Assembly (NCBI GenBank): GCA_031551635.1
Contig: JAVBNH010000028.1
Span: 1-64,000, forward strand
Origin: JAVBNH01 sp031551635
Lineage (GTDB): Bacteria > Bacillota > Clostridia > Oscillospirales > Acutalibacteraceae
Length of the DNA stretch: 64,000 bases
Direction: 5' to 3'
Below the pieces are notes generated by a model. It saw nothing but the letters and a program-made list of their open reading frames with translations. It was not told where the DNA came from and did not search any database. The translations under genes were made by a program, and so were the position numbers. How positions within the stretch are numbered: the first letter of the stretch is position 1; the number at the start of each line of letters is the position of its first letter. Below, piece after piece: positions 42,383 to 50,466 of this stretch.

Positions 42383-42660
42383 AAGTACGCTGGAAGAACC
42401 AATTTAAAAAAGACTACAAATTATTGATGAAACAGGGGAAGGCTATTGCAGCACTGGATTATGTTATTGAAGAATTAGCGATGCCGAATATTTTATCTGA
42501 AAAGTATCAGGATCATCCGCTCAGGGGAGAATTTAAAGGATATAGGGATTGTCATATTGAACCTGATTGGATTTTGATTTATGGGTATGAGACAATGGAG
42601 AACGGCGAACAGCAGTTGCTTCTTGTCAGAACAGGATCGCATTCGGATATACTTGAATAA
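42379..42660 (+). CDS. YafQ-type mRNA interferase toxin
   Basis: 93 residues, type II toxin of the RelE/YafQ group, a ribosome-dependent endoribonuclease. Seen: VRWKNQFKKDYKLLMKQG, DHPLRGEFKGYRDCHIEPDW with the two His, Asp and Trp of the YafQ active site, then LLVRTGSHSDIL with the conserved Arg and His. All expected catalytic residues are present, so it should be active. GTG start. Together with the antitoxin it is a complete DinJ-YafQ pair. Confidence 0.93.
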   Translation: MKVRWKNQFKKDYKLLMKQGKAIAALDYVIEELAMPNILSEKYQDHPLRGEFKGYRDCHIEPDWILIYGYETMENGEQQLLLVRTGSHSDILE

Positions 42661-42673
42661 TCTGCGAATAATT

Positions 42674-42756
42674 TAACATGGGTTTAGCTTGCCTAGCCCA
42701 CAACCAAGAACTTGTTTTTTATTAAGCTTTCAGCCCATTAAGGTACTAAATATATT
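42674..42756. repeat. 78-bp TTAGTACC repeat, inverted copy
   Basis: On the minus strand: TTTAGTACCTTAATGGGCTG, AAAGCTTAAT, A-rich, TTGTGGGCTAGGC-AAGC-TAAACCCATG and TTAA. It lies between the toxin gene and the amino-acid transporter promoter. Confidence 0.85.
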
Positions 42757-42771
42757 GTGTTATCTGCGCTC

Positions 42772-42800
42772 TTGCAATTATTGTAAAAATCCTGTATAAT
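42772..42800 (+). promoter_or_regulatory. sigma-A promoter of the ABC transporter operon
   Basis: TTGCAA (42772-42777), 17-bp spacer, TATAAT (42795-42800) preceded by TG one base short of an extended -10. It is 44 bp before the ATG. Confidence 0.8.
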
Positions 42801-42844
42801 AACCCCACCGGGCTAAGTGCCTAAAAATTTTGGGAGGTTTTTTA

Positions 42845-43693
42845 ATGAAAAAACGTATTTTTTCCATCGTTCTCGCAATGCTCCTGACGCTCAGCATTTT
42901 TTCGCTCGCGTCCTGCACCGATTCTGGTGAGAAGAACGGAACCACCGCTCCGGCAACAACCGCGGGCAGCACAACCACAGCCGCGCTTCAGCCCCTAAAG
43001 GTTGCGACAAGCGCCGACTTCGACCCCTTTGAGTTCAAGGAAAACGGCGAATACAAGGGCTGCGACATCGATATTATCAATGAAATCGCAAAAAGAGCCG
43101 GATATACGCTTGAGATTCAGGATATGGAATTTGACGGGATAATCGCCGCTGTTCAGTCCGGAACCGCCAATATCGGCATCTCCGCATTGACGATAACTCC
43201 GAAACGCCAGACCAGCGTTGATTTTTCCGAGCCCTATTATACAACTTATCAGGTTATAATCACTCTTAAGGACGATACAAAATTTACCGGCACGGACAAA
43301 GCCGCACTTGAAACTCAGCTCAAGGGCAAGAAAATCGGCGTTTGCTCGGGCTACACGGGCAAATCCTATGTCGAGGGCGACTCGGAAATGGGTCTGCCGG
43401 GAATTCCGAACACAAAGCCGACTGTTTTTGACAATATTTCGCTTGCTATAACCGCTCTCAAGAACGGCTCGATTGACTGTGTGATAATGGACGACATCGC
43501 CTCAAAGCAGGCTGCGTCCGCTGCGGGCAACACAAATGTAAAGGTTATCGATGTTCCGCTGACGGTTGAGGATTACGCTATCGCCATTAAAAAGGGCGAC
43601 ACCGCAACAAAGGCGAAGATTGACAACGCTATCAAGGCTATGAAGACTGACAAAACACTTGACGGATTCCTCACTAAGTGGGAACTTATCTGA
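42845..43693 (+). CDS. amino-acid ABC transporter, substrate-binding lipoprotein
   Basis: 282 residues of the type 3 solute-binding family. Seen: lipoprotein signal (MKKRIFSIVLAMLLTLSIFSLASC, lipobox LASC with Cys24), a Thr/Ala linker, KVATSADFDPFEF (about 51-63), then CDIDIINEIAKRAGYTLEIQDMEFDGIIAAVQSG with the usual binding loops and SALTITPKRQTSVDFSEPYY. Family members bind polar amino acids, often glutamine, arginine or cystine; the exact one is unknown. GGGAGG precedes the ATG. First gene of a three-gene operon; its TGA overlaps the permease ATG. Confidence 0.92.
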   Translation: MKKRIFSIVLAMLLTLSIFSLASCTDSGEKNGTTAPATTAGSTTTAALQPLKVATSADFDPFEFKENGEYKGCDIDIINEIAKRAGYTLEIQDMEFDGIIAAVQSGTANIGISALTITPKRQTSVDFSEPYYTTYQVIITLKDDTKFTGTDKAALETQLKGKKIGVCSGYTGKSYVEGDSEMGLPGIPNTKPTVFDNISLAITALKNGSIDCVIMDDIASKQAASAAGNTNVKVIDVPLTVEDYAIAIKKGDTATKAKIDNAIKAMKTDKTLDGFLTKWELI

Positions 43694-44388
43694 TGTTTGA
43701 TAATTTTTTTGAGCGGATTGTTCGGCAGTATATAGACGGCGGCGGCTTTCAGCTGCTGCTTGACGGACTTGGAAACACGCTGATTATGGCGGTCGCGGGC
43801 TTCGCTATAGGCGTAGTCCTCGGCACTCTGCTGGCTGTTTTCAAGGTTGTCGGACGCAATAACATTTTCACAAGGCTGCTTTCAGGCTTTGCGAGTGTTT
43901 ATATCACGGTTTTCCGCGCAATTCCGCTCGTTGTTCTTCTTCTGCTTGGGTATTACGGCATCTTCGGACCCATGCAGATTGCGCCGCTGCCGGTTGGTAT
44001 TGTCATTATGGGAATAAACAGCTCGGCATATGTCGCGGAAATTGTTAGAAGCGGCATTCAGGCGGTTGATAAAGGTCAAATGGAGGCCGGGCGTTCGCTC
44101 GGTCTTTCATACATTGCGACTATGAGCAGGATAATCCTTCCCCAGGCGATAAAAAATATCCTGCCCGCTCTCGGAAACGAGCTTGTCACTATTATTAAAG
44201 AAACAGCTGTCGCCGGTTTTATCACTGTTTTCGACATGACCAAGGCGACACGGGACATTGTTTCAAAGTATTACGACGCGTTTGTGCCGTACTTAATGCT
44301 CGCACTGGCTTATCTTGTCGTTGTTCTGGTGGCGACCTTCCTTGTAAACCGCTTTGAAAGGAGGCTGCGCAGAAGTGATTCTCGTTAA
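43693..44388 (+). CDS. amino-acid ABC transporter permease
   Basis: 231 residues, HisM/GlnP type. Seen: GLGNTLIMAVAGFAIGVVLGTLLAVF, FRAIPLVVLLLLGYYG and the EAA loop GMEAGRSLGLSYIATMSRIILPQAIK-like segment (QMEAGRSLGLSYIATMSRII, about 127-146) that contacts the ATPase. Five membrane helices. It works as a homodimer with the lipoprotein and the ATPase that follow. Confidence 0.92.
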   Translation: MFDNFFERIVRQYIDGGGFQLLLDGLGNTLIMAVAGFAIGVVLGTLLAVFKVVGRNNIFTRLLSGFASVYITVFRAIPLVVLLLLGYYGIFGPMQIAPLPVGIVIMGINSSAYVAEIVRSGIQAVDKGQMEAGRSLGLSYIATMSRIILPQAIKNILPALGNELVTIIKETAVAGFITVFDMTKATRDIVSKYYDAFVPYLMLALAYLVVVLVATFLVNRFERRLRRSDSR

Positions 44389-45094
44389 AAATCTTCATAA
44401 ATCCTTCGGTAAAAATGATGTACTCAGGGGTATTGACATCGAGATAAAAAAGGGTGAAAAAATCGTTGTCGTAGGTCCCTCCGGCTCAGGAAAGAGCACA
44501 TTTTTACGCTGCCTGAACCTTCTCGAGCAACCGAGCAACGGCGAGATATGGTTTGAGGGAGTTAAGATAAACGATAAAAAATGCGATGTTGACGCGCACC
44601 GGAAAAAAATGGGCATGGTTTTCCAGCTCTTTAATCTTTTTCCGCATAAAACAGTGTTGCAAAATATAACCCTAGCGCCGATTTATCATAAGCAGAACCG
44701 GGAAACCGCGGAAAAAAACGCCATGGAGCTGCTCGAGAGAGTCGGACTCGTTGAAAAGGCGAACGACTACCCGAGTTCACTCTCAGGCGGGCAGAAGCAG
44801 AGAATCGCAATAGTGCGCTCCCTCGCAATGCAGCCGGATGTGATGCTCTTTGACGAGCCCACAAGCGCGCTTGACCCGGAGATGGTCGGCGAGGTGCTGG
44901 AGGTCATGAAGGAGCTTGCGGACGAGGGAATGACTATGGTCGTCGTCACCCATGAAATGGGCTTCGCAAAAGAAGTCGCAAACAGGGTACTCTTTATGGA
45001 CGAGGGTAAAATCCTAGAGGACGCACCGCCGGAGGAATTTTTCACGAAGGCGAAAAACGAGAGACTGAAAGAATTTTTGTCAAAAGTTTTATAA
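44375..45094 (+). CDS. amino-acid ABC transporter ATP-binding protein
   Basis: 239 residues, GlnQ type. Seen: Walker A GPSGSGKSTFLR (34-45), Q-loop FQLFNLFPHKT (about 85), signature LSGGQKQRIAIVRSLA (about 136-151), Walker B VMLFDEPTSALDPE (about 157-170), His switch VVTHEMGF. GTG start at 44375 with AAAGGAGG ten bases upstream, inside the end of the permease gene. Last gene of the operon. Confidence 0.95.
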   Translation: MILVKNLHKSFGKNDVLRGIDIEIKKGEKIVVVGPSGSGKSTFLRCLNLLEQPSNGEIWFEGVKINDKKCDVDAHRKKMGMVFQLFNLFPHKTVLQNITLAPIYHKQNRETAEKNAMELLERVGLVEKANDYPSSLSGGQKQRIAIVRSLAMQPDVMLFDEPTSALDPEMVGEVLEVMKELADEGMTMVVVTHEMGFAKEVANRVLFMDEGKILEDAPPEEFFTKAKNERLKEFLSKVL

Positions 45095-45105
45095 AATATT
45101 TTATG

Positions 45106-45134
45106 GGTAAACGATGTTAAAGAATCGTTTACCC
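45106..45134. repeat. GTAAACGAT hairpin
   Basis: GGGTAAACGATG-TTAAAG-AATCGTTTACCC after the ABC operon. The arms share GTAAACGAT with the palindromes at 28003 and 52830. No strong T-run, so termination is uncertain. The rest of the gap to 45342 shows nothing else. Confidence 0.6.
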
Positions 45135-45341
45135 ATACATATTGTTAATAAAAAAGAAATTTTTGACATTATAGGGTATATCACATATGTTAAATTTATT
45201 AAAGGGACAATAATGTAAATATCAAATAATATTCTTTGAAAAATTTGCGGTGCCATGACGCATCTCTAAAATTATTGCGAAAATACGCACTTTTACTTCG
45301 AGTTAGTTTTATCATATAAATAAAATTAAGTCAAGGTTACC

Positions 45342-45977
45342 TTATAATAATTTTTTTAATCCGTCAGCGATAAAAACATTCGGGAAGGATTGAAACTCCT
45401 CTGCCGCTGTCGAACCGGTCGTAACAGCGGCGAAATCTATGCCTGCGTGCATTGCCGTTTTTGAGTCTATAATGCTGTCCCCGATATAAAGTACAGCCTG
45501 ACTGTCGCAACCAAGCTGTGAAATCGCCGCCAATAGACCTTCCGGCGAGGGTTTTGCTTCTTTTACATCCTCAAAGCCGATTATAACATCAATTAAGTCT
45601 GAGGCATTGTTCATTTTCAAAACTTCTTCAATGCGGTAACGGTATTTTGTGGTGACAATTCCTGTCCGGCAGCCTTTTGACCTAAGGCTTCTCAAAACCT
45701 CGGCTGTGTCCGGAAAAAGAACGGTGCTTTTTGCCATAATAATATCGGCTTTTTCTTTAAATATAAGGCGGAACTGCTCCTTGTTTGAGGCGCTGCTGTC
45801 GCCTGTAAGCGTCGTGTAAGTATCTTCAAGAGTGCTTCCGACGGTTTTTTTTATTCTGTCCTCCGCCGCCCCGGTGCAGTGCATTTTGCTTAAAGCATAA
45901 TTAACGCACTCAACGATGCCCTTAGTCGCGTCGGCAAGGGTGTAGTCAAAGTCAAAAATAAAGGCAGAATATTTCAT
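45342..45977 (-). CDS. HAD-family hydrolase, phosphoglycolate phosphatase-like
   Basis: 211 residues. Seen: motif I FDFDYTLAD (9-17, nucleophile Asp and acid/base Asp), cap helices with a VGSTLEDTYTTLTG stretch, motif II VTT (about 108), a Lys at EAKPSPEG (about 140), motif IV GDSIIDSKTA (about 166). The EAKPSPEGLLAAI segment is that of Gph/PpaX-type phosphatases, so phosphoglycolate or pyrophosphate are candidates; substrate unproven. It is 27 bp after the MCP gene, in the same orientation. Confidence 0.88.
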   Translation of the reverse strand: MKYSAFIFDFDYTLADATKGIVECVNYALSKMHCTGAAEDRIKKTVGSTLEDTYTTLTGDSSASNKEQFRLIFKEKADIIMAKSTVLFPDTAEVLRSLRSKGCRTGIVTTKYRYRIEEVLKMNNASDLIDVIIGFEDVKEAKPSPEGLLAAISQLGCDSQAVLYIGDSIIDSKTAMHAGIDFAAVTTGSTAAEEFQSFPNVFIADGLKKLL

Positions 45978-46003
45978 GATTAATTCCCATTAAAAATAAT
46001 ATA

Positions 46004-47794
46004 TCAATATTTCCCGAAATCGGTTGTATTAAGCTCAATTTTTGGTTCGCTAGCAAGGTCAAATGCCGGCGCTTTTTTTGCCGATTCGCTTCTCTTTTTG
46101 AAAAATTCCTCGTTTTCAAGAGAGTATGCCGTCTTGAATCCGATATTAAACAGTTCAATGGATTTTTCGAGCTTTTCGGTCTGGCGTATGAGTGAATCCG
46201 ACACCACAGCGCTGCTTTCGGCTGAGCTGCTGTTGGAATTGACGACATGAACCACCTGCTCTATGCCGATGTTCACCTGTGCGAGAGCAATAGACTGCTC
46301 GTCTGAGGCGTGGGCAATATCGCTCACGAGGTTTGCCGACTCGTTAATGCCCTCGACGATTTCAGCCAGCGCATCCGAGGTGTCGTCAGCCATTTTAGCC
46401 CCCAGCTCTGTTTTTTCAAGTGTATTTTTAATGAGCGCTTCGGTCTCTTTTGCCGCCGAGGCGCTTTTTGCCGCGAGAGTGCGAACCTCCTCCGCGACGA
46501 CAGCGAAGCCCTTGCCGAATTGCCCTGCGCCTGCGGCTTCAACCGCCGCGTTTAGCGCGAGAATGTTTGTCTGCAAGGCGATTTCGTCTATGAGGTTTAT
46601 TATCTGGTTTATGTTTCGGCTCGCGAGATTTATTTCATTGACCGCTGTTTTTAAGTCAGACATCAGCTCTGCGCTCTCAAGAGCATTGCTTCTGACCCTT
46701 TCGGCAAGCTCCGCCGCCTTCTGCGACATTTTCGCGGTCTCTTTTGTGTTAAGCGATATTTCAAAAACCGTGCTGGAAAGCTCCTCAACCGCCGCAGCCT
46801 GCTTAGTGCTGCCCAGCGCGAATTTCTGGGAATCCGCGAACATCTCCCTCGCATTGACCGCAACCATGTCCGAGGAGGTAATGACATCTGTAATGACGCG
46901 CATCATTTCATTGCGCAGCTTGCTCAGCGCCCGCCCGAGGGAGTCGTTGTTCGAGCGCAATGTCGGTACCACGGTCAGGTTTCCGCCGGCGAGCTGCTCG
47001 AGCACCTTAACCTGCTCGTTGACGCCGTTTGCCATTCGCTTGAGCGCGTTTGAGAGGAAGCCGATTTCATCCTTGGCGTTGAAATCAACGGTAATGCTCA
47101 AGTCGCCCACAGAAATGGCGTCGGCGGCGGCAATGAGAGTTTTTATCGGCTGTACGACCTTTTTATATTCATATAAAACAATAATAACGTTCCATATCAG
47201 AAATAGCACAAAGCAGACAAAAATTCCTGCGGTATATTTTTTTATTTCTGAGGACAGCCCTGAAATCCTTTCGCCGGCAATGCTGACATCGCGGTTGGAG
47301 GTGTCGGAAATTTTCAAGATAAGCATATCGTTCCATGCATTCAGCGCCTCAAGCTTTTCATCGGTGTTTATCGTTTTTCCGGAATTAACCTCGGACATTA
47401 TTTCTGCCTTTGCGCTGCAATAACCGCCGATATAATTGTTTTTTATAGACTTAAACTGTGTTTTTGCCTGACTGTCGACAGTGAGTTTTTCATATTCGTC
47501 AAAAAGAGTGGTGATGTCCGACTCAGCACGTAACAGAAGGTTGGCCGTATCGGAATACAAGTCGGTACTCTTATCATATAAAAGCAGATTCGCAACGCTC
47601 AGGCTCTGAGCATTGATGTTCATGCTTATCTTTAAAAGTATCTGATTTCCCGAGAGGTTGCTGTTATAAAGCGCGCTGTTCTCGCTTTGAAGCTTAGTCA
47701 TTGACTGATAGGCAAAGGAACAGATGCCGCAAGTCAGCAGCGTCGCGATAATAACACAGATAATAACATTTCCGAGTAATCTGATATTTTTCAA
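46004..47794 (-). CDS. methyl-accepting chemotaxis protein
   Basis: 596 residues. Seen: membrane helix 1 (8-28), a periplasm-side helical bundle sensor (about 30-190), membrane helix 2 (about 192-212), HAMP (about 213-268), a methylation and signalling helix with the hairpin tip IALQTNILALNAAVEAAGAGQFGKGFAVVAEEVR (about 390-425). The tip is changed from EAARAGEQGKGFAVV to EAAGAGQFGKGFAVV: the conserved Arg is Gly. It starts at TTG (47794) after GAGGGAT. It reports to the CheA encoded upstream. Confidence 0.92.
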   Translation of the reverse strand: MKNIRLLGNVIICVIIATLLTCGICSFAYQSMTKLQSENSALYNSNLSGNQILLKISMNINAQSLSVANLLLYDKSTDLYSDTANLLLRAESDITTLFDEYEKLTVDSQAKTQFKSIKNNYIGGYCSAKAEIMSEVNSGKTINTDEKLEALNAWNDMLILKISDTSNRDVSIAGERISGLSSEIKKYTAGIFVCFVLFLIWNVIIVLYEYKKVVQPIKTLIAAADAISVGDLSITVDFNAKDEIGFLSNALKRMANGVNEQVKVLEQLAGGNLTVVPTLRSNNDSLGRALSKLRNEMMRVITDVITSSDMVAVNAREMFADSQKFALGSTKQAAAVEELSSTVFEISLNTKETAKMSQKAAELAERVRSNALESAELMSDLKTAVNEINLASRNINQIINLIDEIALQTNILALNAAVEAAGAGQFGKGFAVVAEEVRTLAAKSASAAKETEALIKNTLEKTELGAKMADDTSDALAEIVEGINESANLVSDIAHASDEQSIALAQVNIGIEQVVHVVNSNSSSAESSAVVSDSLIRQTEKLEKSIELFNIGFKTAYSLENEEFFKKRSESAKKAPAFDLASEPKIELNTTDFGKY

Positions 47795-47883
47795 AAAAAT
47801 CCCTCATTTTTGCTTTTAGCAAAATTATTATAAACAGCATAATAATGTGTCTTATGAAAATATTTATACAATTAAACAGACGC
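47795..47883. other. intergenic, no feature recognised
   Basis: Short AT-rich gap leading into the repeat cluster that follows. Confidence 0.4.
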
Positions 47884-48071
47884 TAGACACTAGACTCTAG
47901 ACGCTAGAAATGGTCGCGTTGAAGAATCATTAGATTTTATTAAAAGTAGTCCGCGAATTATTTGTATTTTTTATATATTCCAGCATCCAGAATCCAGCAT
48001 CCAGCATCCAGTATCCAGCATCCAGAATCCAGAATCCAGCCTCCAGCATCCAGCCTCCAGTATCTAAAATC
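47884..48071. repeat. GGTCGCG element between two heptamer arrays
   Basis: Left array TAGACAC, TAGACTC, TAGACGC, TAGAAAT, in phase with GGTCGCG (47912-47918); then TAGTCCGCGAATTATTTGTA (47947-47966); then twelve in-phase CAGNNTC units (47981-48064) and TAAAATC. The core matches the nested element at 56277. The last array holds the TAG stop of cheB. Confidence 0.82.
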
Positions 48072-49104
48072 TTTTTGACAACTCTATTAGTTTTCTGCCT
48101 ATTTGATTCAGCGGGAGCTGATAGTTTACGGCGTTCATCTCAAAGGCTGATTTCGGCATTCCGTAAACGACTGAGGACTGTCTGTCCTGCCCTATTGTGA
48201 CAGCTCCGTTTTGCGAGAGAGCCAGCAGACCCTCAGCGCCGTCGCGTCCCATACCGGTAAGAATAACTCCGACAGTATTGCCGTTTTCGCCTAGCTTTGA
48301 GAGCGTTTTTTTTGCTTTGCCGAGCTTTGTTCTGCTTATAAGGTCCGCCATGGACTGGAAAAGCATGTCTATATTCGGGCATGCCAGCGTGTCTTTTTCA
48401 TCCTTTTCCCTGCAAGACACAAAGAGCCGCCCTTCATGCGCGTGAACTGTTGTGTGCTGCCCTCCAGGAGCAATCAGAACCTGCGAGGGTACAAGCAAAT
48501 CGCGGTCTGACGCCTCTTTTACGGAAAGCCTTGAAACCGAGTTCAAGCGGTTCGCGAAGGTGGTTGTAAAACGCGCGGGCATATGCTGGGCGACAATTAT
48601 CGGCGGCATGACCGCGGGCAGGTCGCCAAGCAGTGTATACAGCGCCTCTGCGCCGCCGGTTGAAGCGCCAATCAATATTACCTTTGAAAGGAGCGATTCG
48701 AGGCTGTTCGGCAGACCTTCGTTAAAAAGCAGGCTTTTTATATTTGCGAGAACCGTGCTGAAAAATATCGCGGGCTGCTCCGTGCCGTTTCCCGGCTTCG
48801 GCACAAAACGCACGTCCGGCAGCCCCCGCACCTCCGCCGCTTTTGAGTGGTCGGTGCTTATCATGACAACCGGTATAGGATATTGCGGTAAAAGCTTTTT
48901 GACAAAGGTCAGACCGTCCATTTTTTCCATAAGAATGTCTACAACTAGAATGTCGGGCTGTGTTTTTATTATTTCATCGCGCGCCTCAAAAGCGTCGGCG
49001 CATTTCGCGACAATTTTCAAATTCCTGTCGCGTTCAAGCTCGCACTGAAGATTTTCGCGCATGACCAGCGAATCATCTAAAATTAATACTTTAAATTCGT
49101 GCAT
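48064..49104 (-). CDS. cheB: chemotaxis protein-glutamate methylesterase
   Basis: 346 residues. Removes methyl groups from receptors and deamidates Gln to Glu. Seen: REC domain (LILDDSLVMR, phospho-Asp in LVVDILMEKMDG, Lys in VPKPG; 1-120), linker, methylesterase domain with Ser in LIGASTGGAEAL, His in VAQHMPARFT and Asp in GMGRDGAEGL. All catalytic residues are present. Start at 49104 (MHEFKV) gives the normal REC N-terminus; the TTG at 49113 is upstream. It is in the chemotaxis operon after cheR. Its TAG stop is in a heptamer array. Confidence 0.94.
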   Translation of the reverse strand: MHEFKVLILDDSLVMRENLQCELERDRNLKIVAKCADAFEARDEIIKTQPDILVVDILMEKMDGLTFVKKLLPQYPIPVVMISTDHSKAAEVRGLPDVRFVPKPGNGTEQPAIFFSTVLANIKSLLFNEGLPNSLESLLSKVILIGASTGGAEALYTLLGDLPAVMPPIIVAQHMPARFTTTFANRLNSVSRLSVKEASDRDLLVPSQVLIAPGGQHTTVHAHEGRLFVSCREKDEKDTLACPNIDMLFQSMADLISRTKLGKAKKTLSKLGENGNTVGVILTGMGRDGAEGLLALSQNGAVTIGQDRQSSVVYGMPKSAFEMNAVNYQLPLNQIGRKLIELSKRF

Positions 49105-49167
49105 TGCTAACAATCCAATCCTTTCTCAAAGAGTTTTCAGTAAAGTGGCGTGGCGCTTCTTCACAAG

Positions 49168-49992
49168 TCATGTCTCTTTTAGAAAGACGGAGGGCATCAC
49201 GTATTTGAATGGCGCGGCGTCGCGGTTTATCGTTTCGGAAAGCCCGATAAAAAGGTAGCCGCCGTCGTCAAGAATGTCATAAAGCTTTTGCAGCAGTCTG
49301 TCCTTTGTCGGCTCGTCGAAATAAATCATGACATTTCTGCAAAAAATTATGTGAAATTTATTTTTGAAGTTAAAGGAATCACCGATCAAATTGAGCTTTC
49401 GGAAAATAACCTCATCTCTAATCTTCTGCGAAACAATTACATTATCAGGATTTTCCGGGTCGCGCACAAAATTGTTTTTTGCCCAGGCGTGGGAGATTGT
49501 TTCTATCGCATCAACAGGATATGAGGCAGCAATAGCTCGCCTTAAGGCGTTTTCGGAAATATCAGTCGCCAAAATCTGCATATCCCATTGCGGCTTGTTG
49601 ACACCGAGAAAATCTGTCAGCACCATCGCAATGGTATAGGGTTCCTCGCCTGTCGCACAGCCCGCGCTCCAGATTCGGAAATCTTTTTTATCCTGAATTT
49701 TCGCGTATATTTTCGGCAGCGCGACATCGCGGAGGTATTCAAAGTGAGCGCCTTCGCGGTAAAAGAGGGTATAATTAATTGTCAGGCTGTTGATAACGTT
49801 TGAGATTGCCGTGCCGGTCTTGTCTGAGCAGATATAGTTAAAATAATCGGTGAAGCTCGTGAAATGCGCCGCCGCCATTAGCTTCGCAAGCCTTGTTTCA
49901 ACAAAGCTTCGGCGGCTCACCAGATTCAGGCCGTAGTTCACGCGCACAAAATCCGTGAAATTATCAAACTCACGATTATTCATTATACTCAT
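49168..49992 (-). CDS. cheR: chemotaxis protein methyltransferase
   Basis: 274 residues. SAM-dependent methylation of MCP glutamates. Seen: N-terminal helical domain with FVRVNYGLNLVSRRSFVETRL (12-32), the SAM motif SAGCATGEEPYTIAMVL (about 108-124), LATDISENALRRA, and FCRNVMIYFDEPTKDRLLQ (about 216-234). ATG overlaps the preceding TAA (TAATG). The lack of a C-terminal tail suits a receptor-independent CheR. Confidence 0.94.
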   Translation of the reverse strand: MSIMNNREFDNFTDFVRVNYGLNLVSRRSFVETRLAKLMAAAHFTSFTDYFNYICSDKTGTAISNVINSLTINYTLFYREGAHFEYLRDVALPKIYAKIQDKKDFRIWSAGCATGEEPYTIAMVLTDFLGVNKPQWDMQILATDISENALRRAIAASYPVDAIETISHAWAKNNFVRDPENPDNVIVSQKIRDEVIFRKLNLIGDSFNFKNKFHIIFCRNVMIYFDEPTKDRLLQKLYDILDDGGYLFIGLSETINRDAAPFKYVMPSVFLKET

Positions 49993-50450
49993 TATTTTAA
50001 ACCTATAAATGCAAATTTCAGTTCGAGATTATTGTTAAAGGAATAATGTATAAGGTTAAAAATTTCGTTTTTATCGAAATGCGACAATTCATGCAGGGGG
50101 ATACCGACATATAGGTTGACGCCGAGCTCGTTTTTCAGGCTTGTTGAGAGGTTGCCCGAAAAAATATTCATAATTTCCGAAAAAAGCAGCTCCCTCGCGA
50201 CAGGAATAGAGAGGTTGAACTGCTCGAGCAGCAGGCGGGCGAAAAGCTCGCTTTTATCCTTCGGCGCGAGCATGACAAGTATCAGCGAATAGTCGCCCGT
50301 AAAAGGCGCGGCGCCGATTATCTCATAGCTCTCGCCGCAGAGCGGCTCGGTGTTGTTTGCGAACTCAAGAAGCTGGGTACGCATAATTTTTTGGAGAACC
50401 GCGCCGAGGGGAGCGGCAATATTTTTTATTTCAAGCATAATAAATTCCAT
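49992..50450 (-). CDS. CheC/CheX-like chemotaxis protein
   Basis: 152 residues. Seen: a duplicated alpha/beta pattern with LLFSEIMNIFSGNLSTSLKNELG (about 92-114), which recalls the EIxNxxxG phosphatase motif of CheC/CheX, a family that dephosphorylates CheY-P. A second motif is weak. Its place between MCP and cheR in the operon supports a chemotaxis role; activity is inferred. The start is either ATG 50450 or ATG 50438 (MLEIKN); Shine-Dalgarno evidence is weak for both. Confidence 0.65.
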   Translation of the reverse strand: MEFIMLEIKNIAAPLGAVLQKIMRTQLLEFANNTEPLCGESYEIIGAAPFTGDYSLILVMLAPKDKSELFARLLLEQFNLSIPVARELLFSEIMNIFSGNLSTSLKNELGVNLYVGIPLHELSHFDKNEIFNLIHYSFNNNLELKFAFIGLK

Positions 50451-50466
50451 TCATCACTTTATAGAA

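Noticed and set aside
42845..45094. Riboswitch upstream of the ABC operon
   Set aside because: Promoter to start codon is only 44 bp, too short for a riboswitch and expression platform.
46263..47423. A 386-codon frame opposite the first MCP gene
   Set aside because: The minus strand encodes a full receptor with all expected domains; the plus frame is Ser/Ala-rich low-complexity sequence typical of the antisense of helical coiled coils and has no ribosome site.
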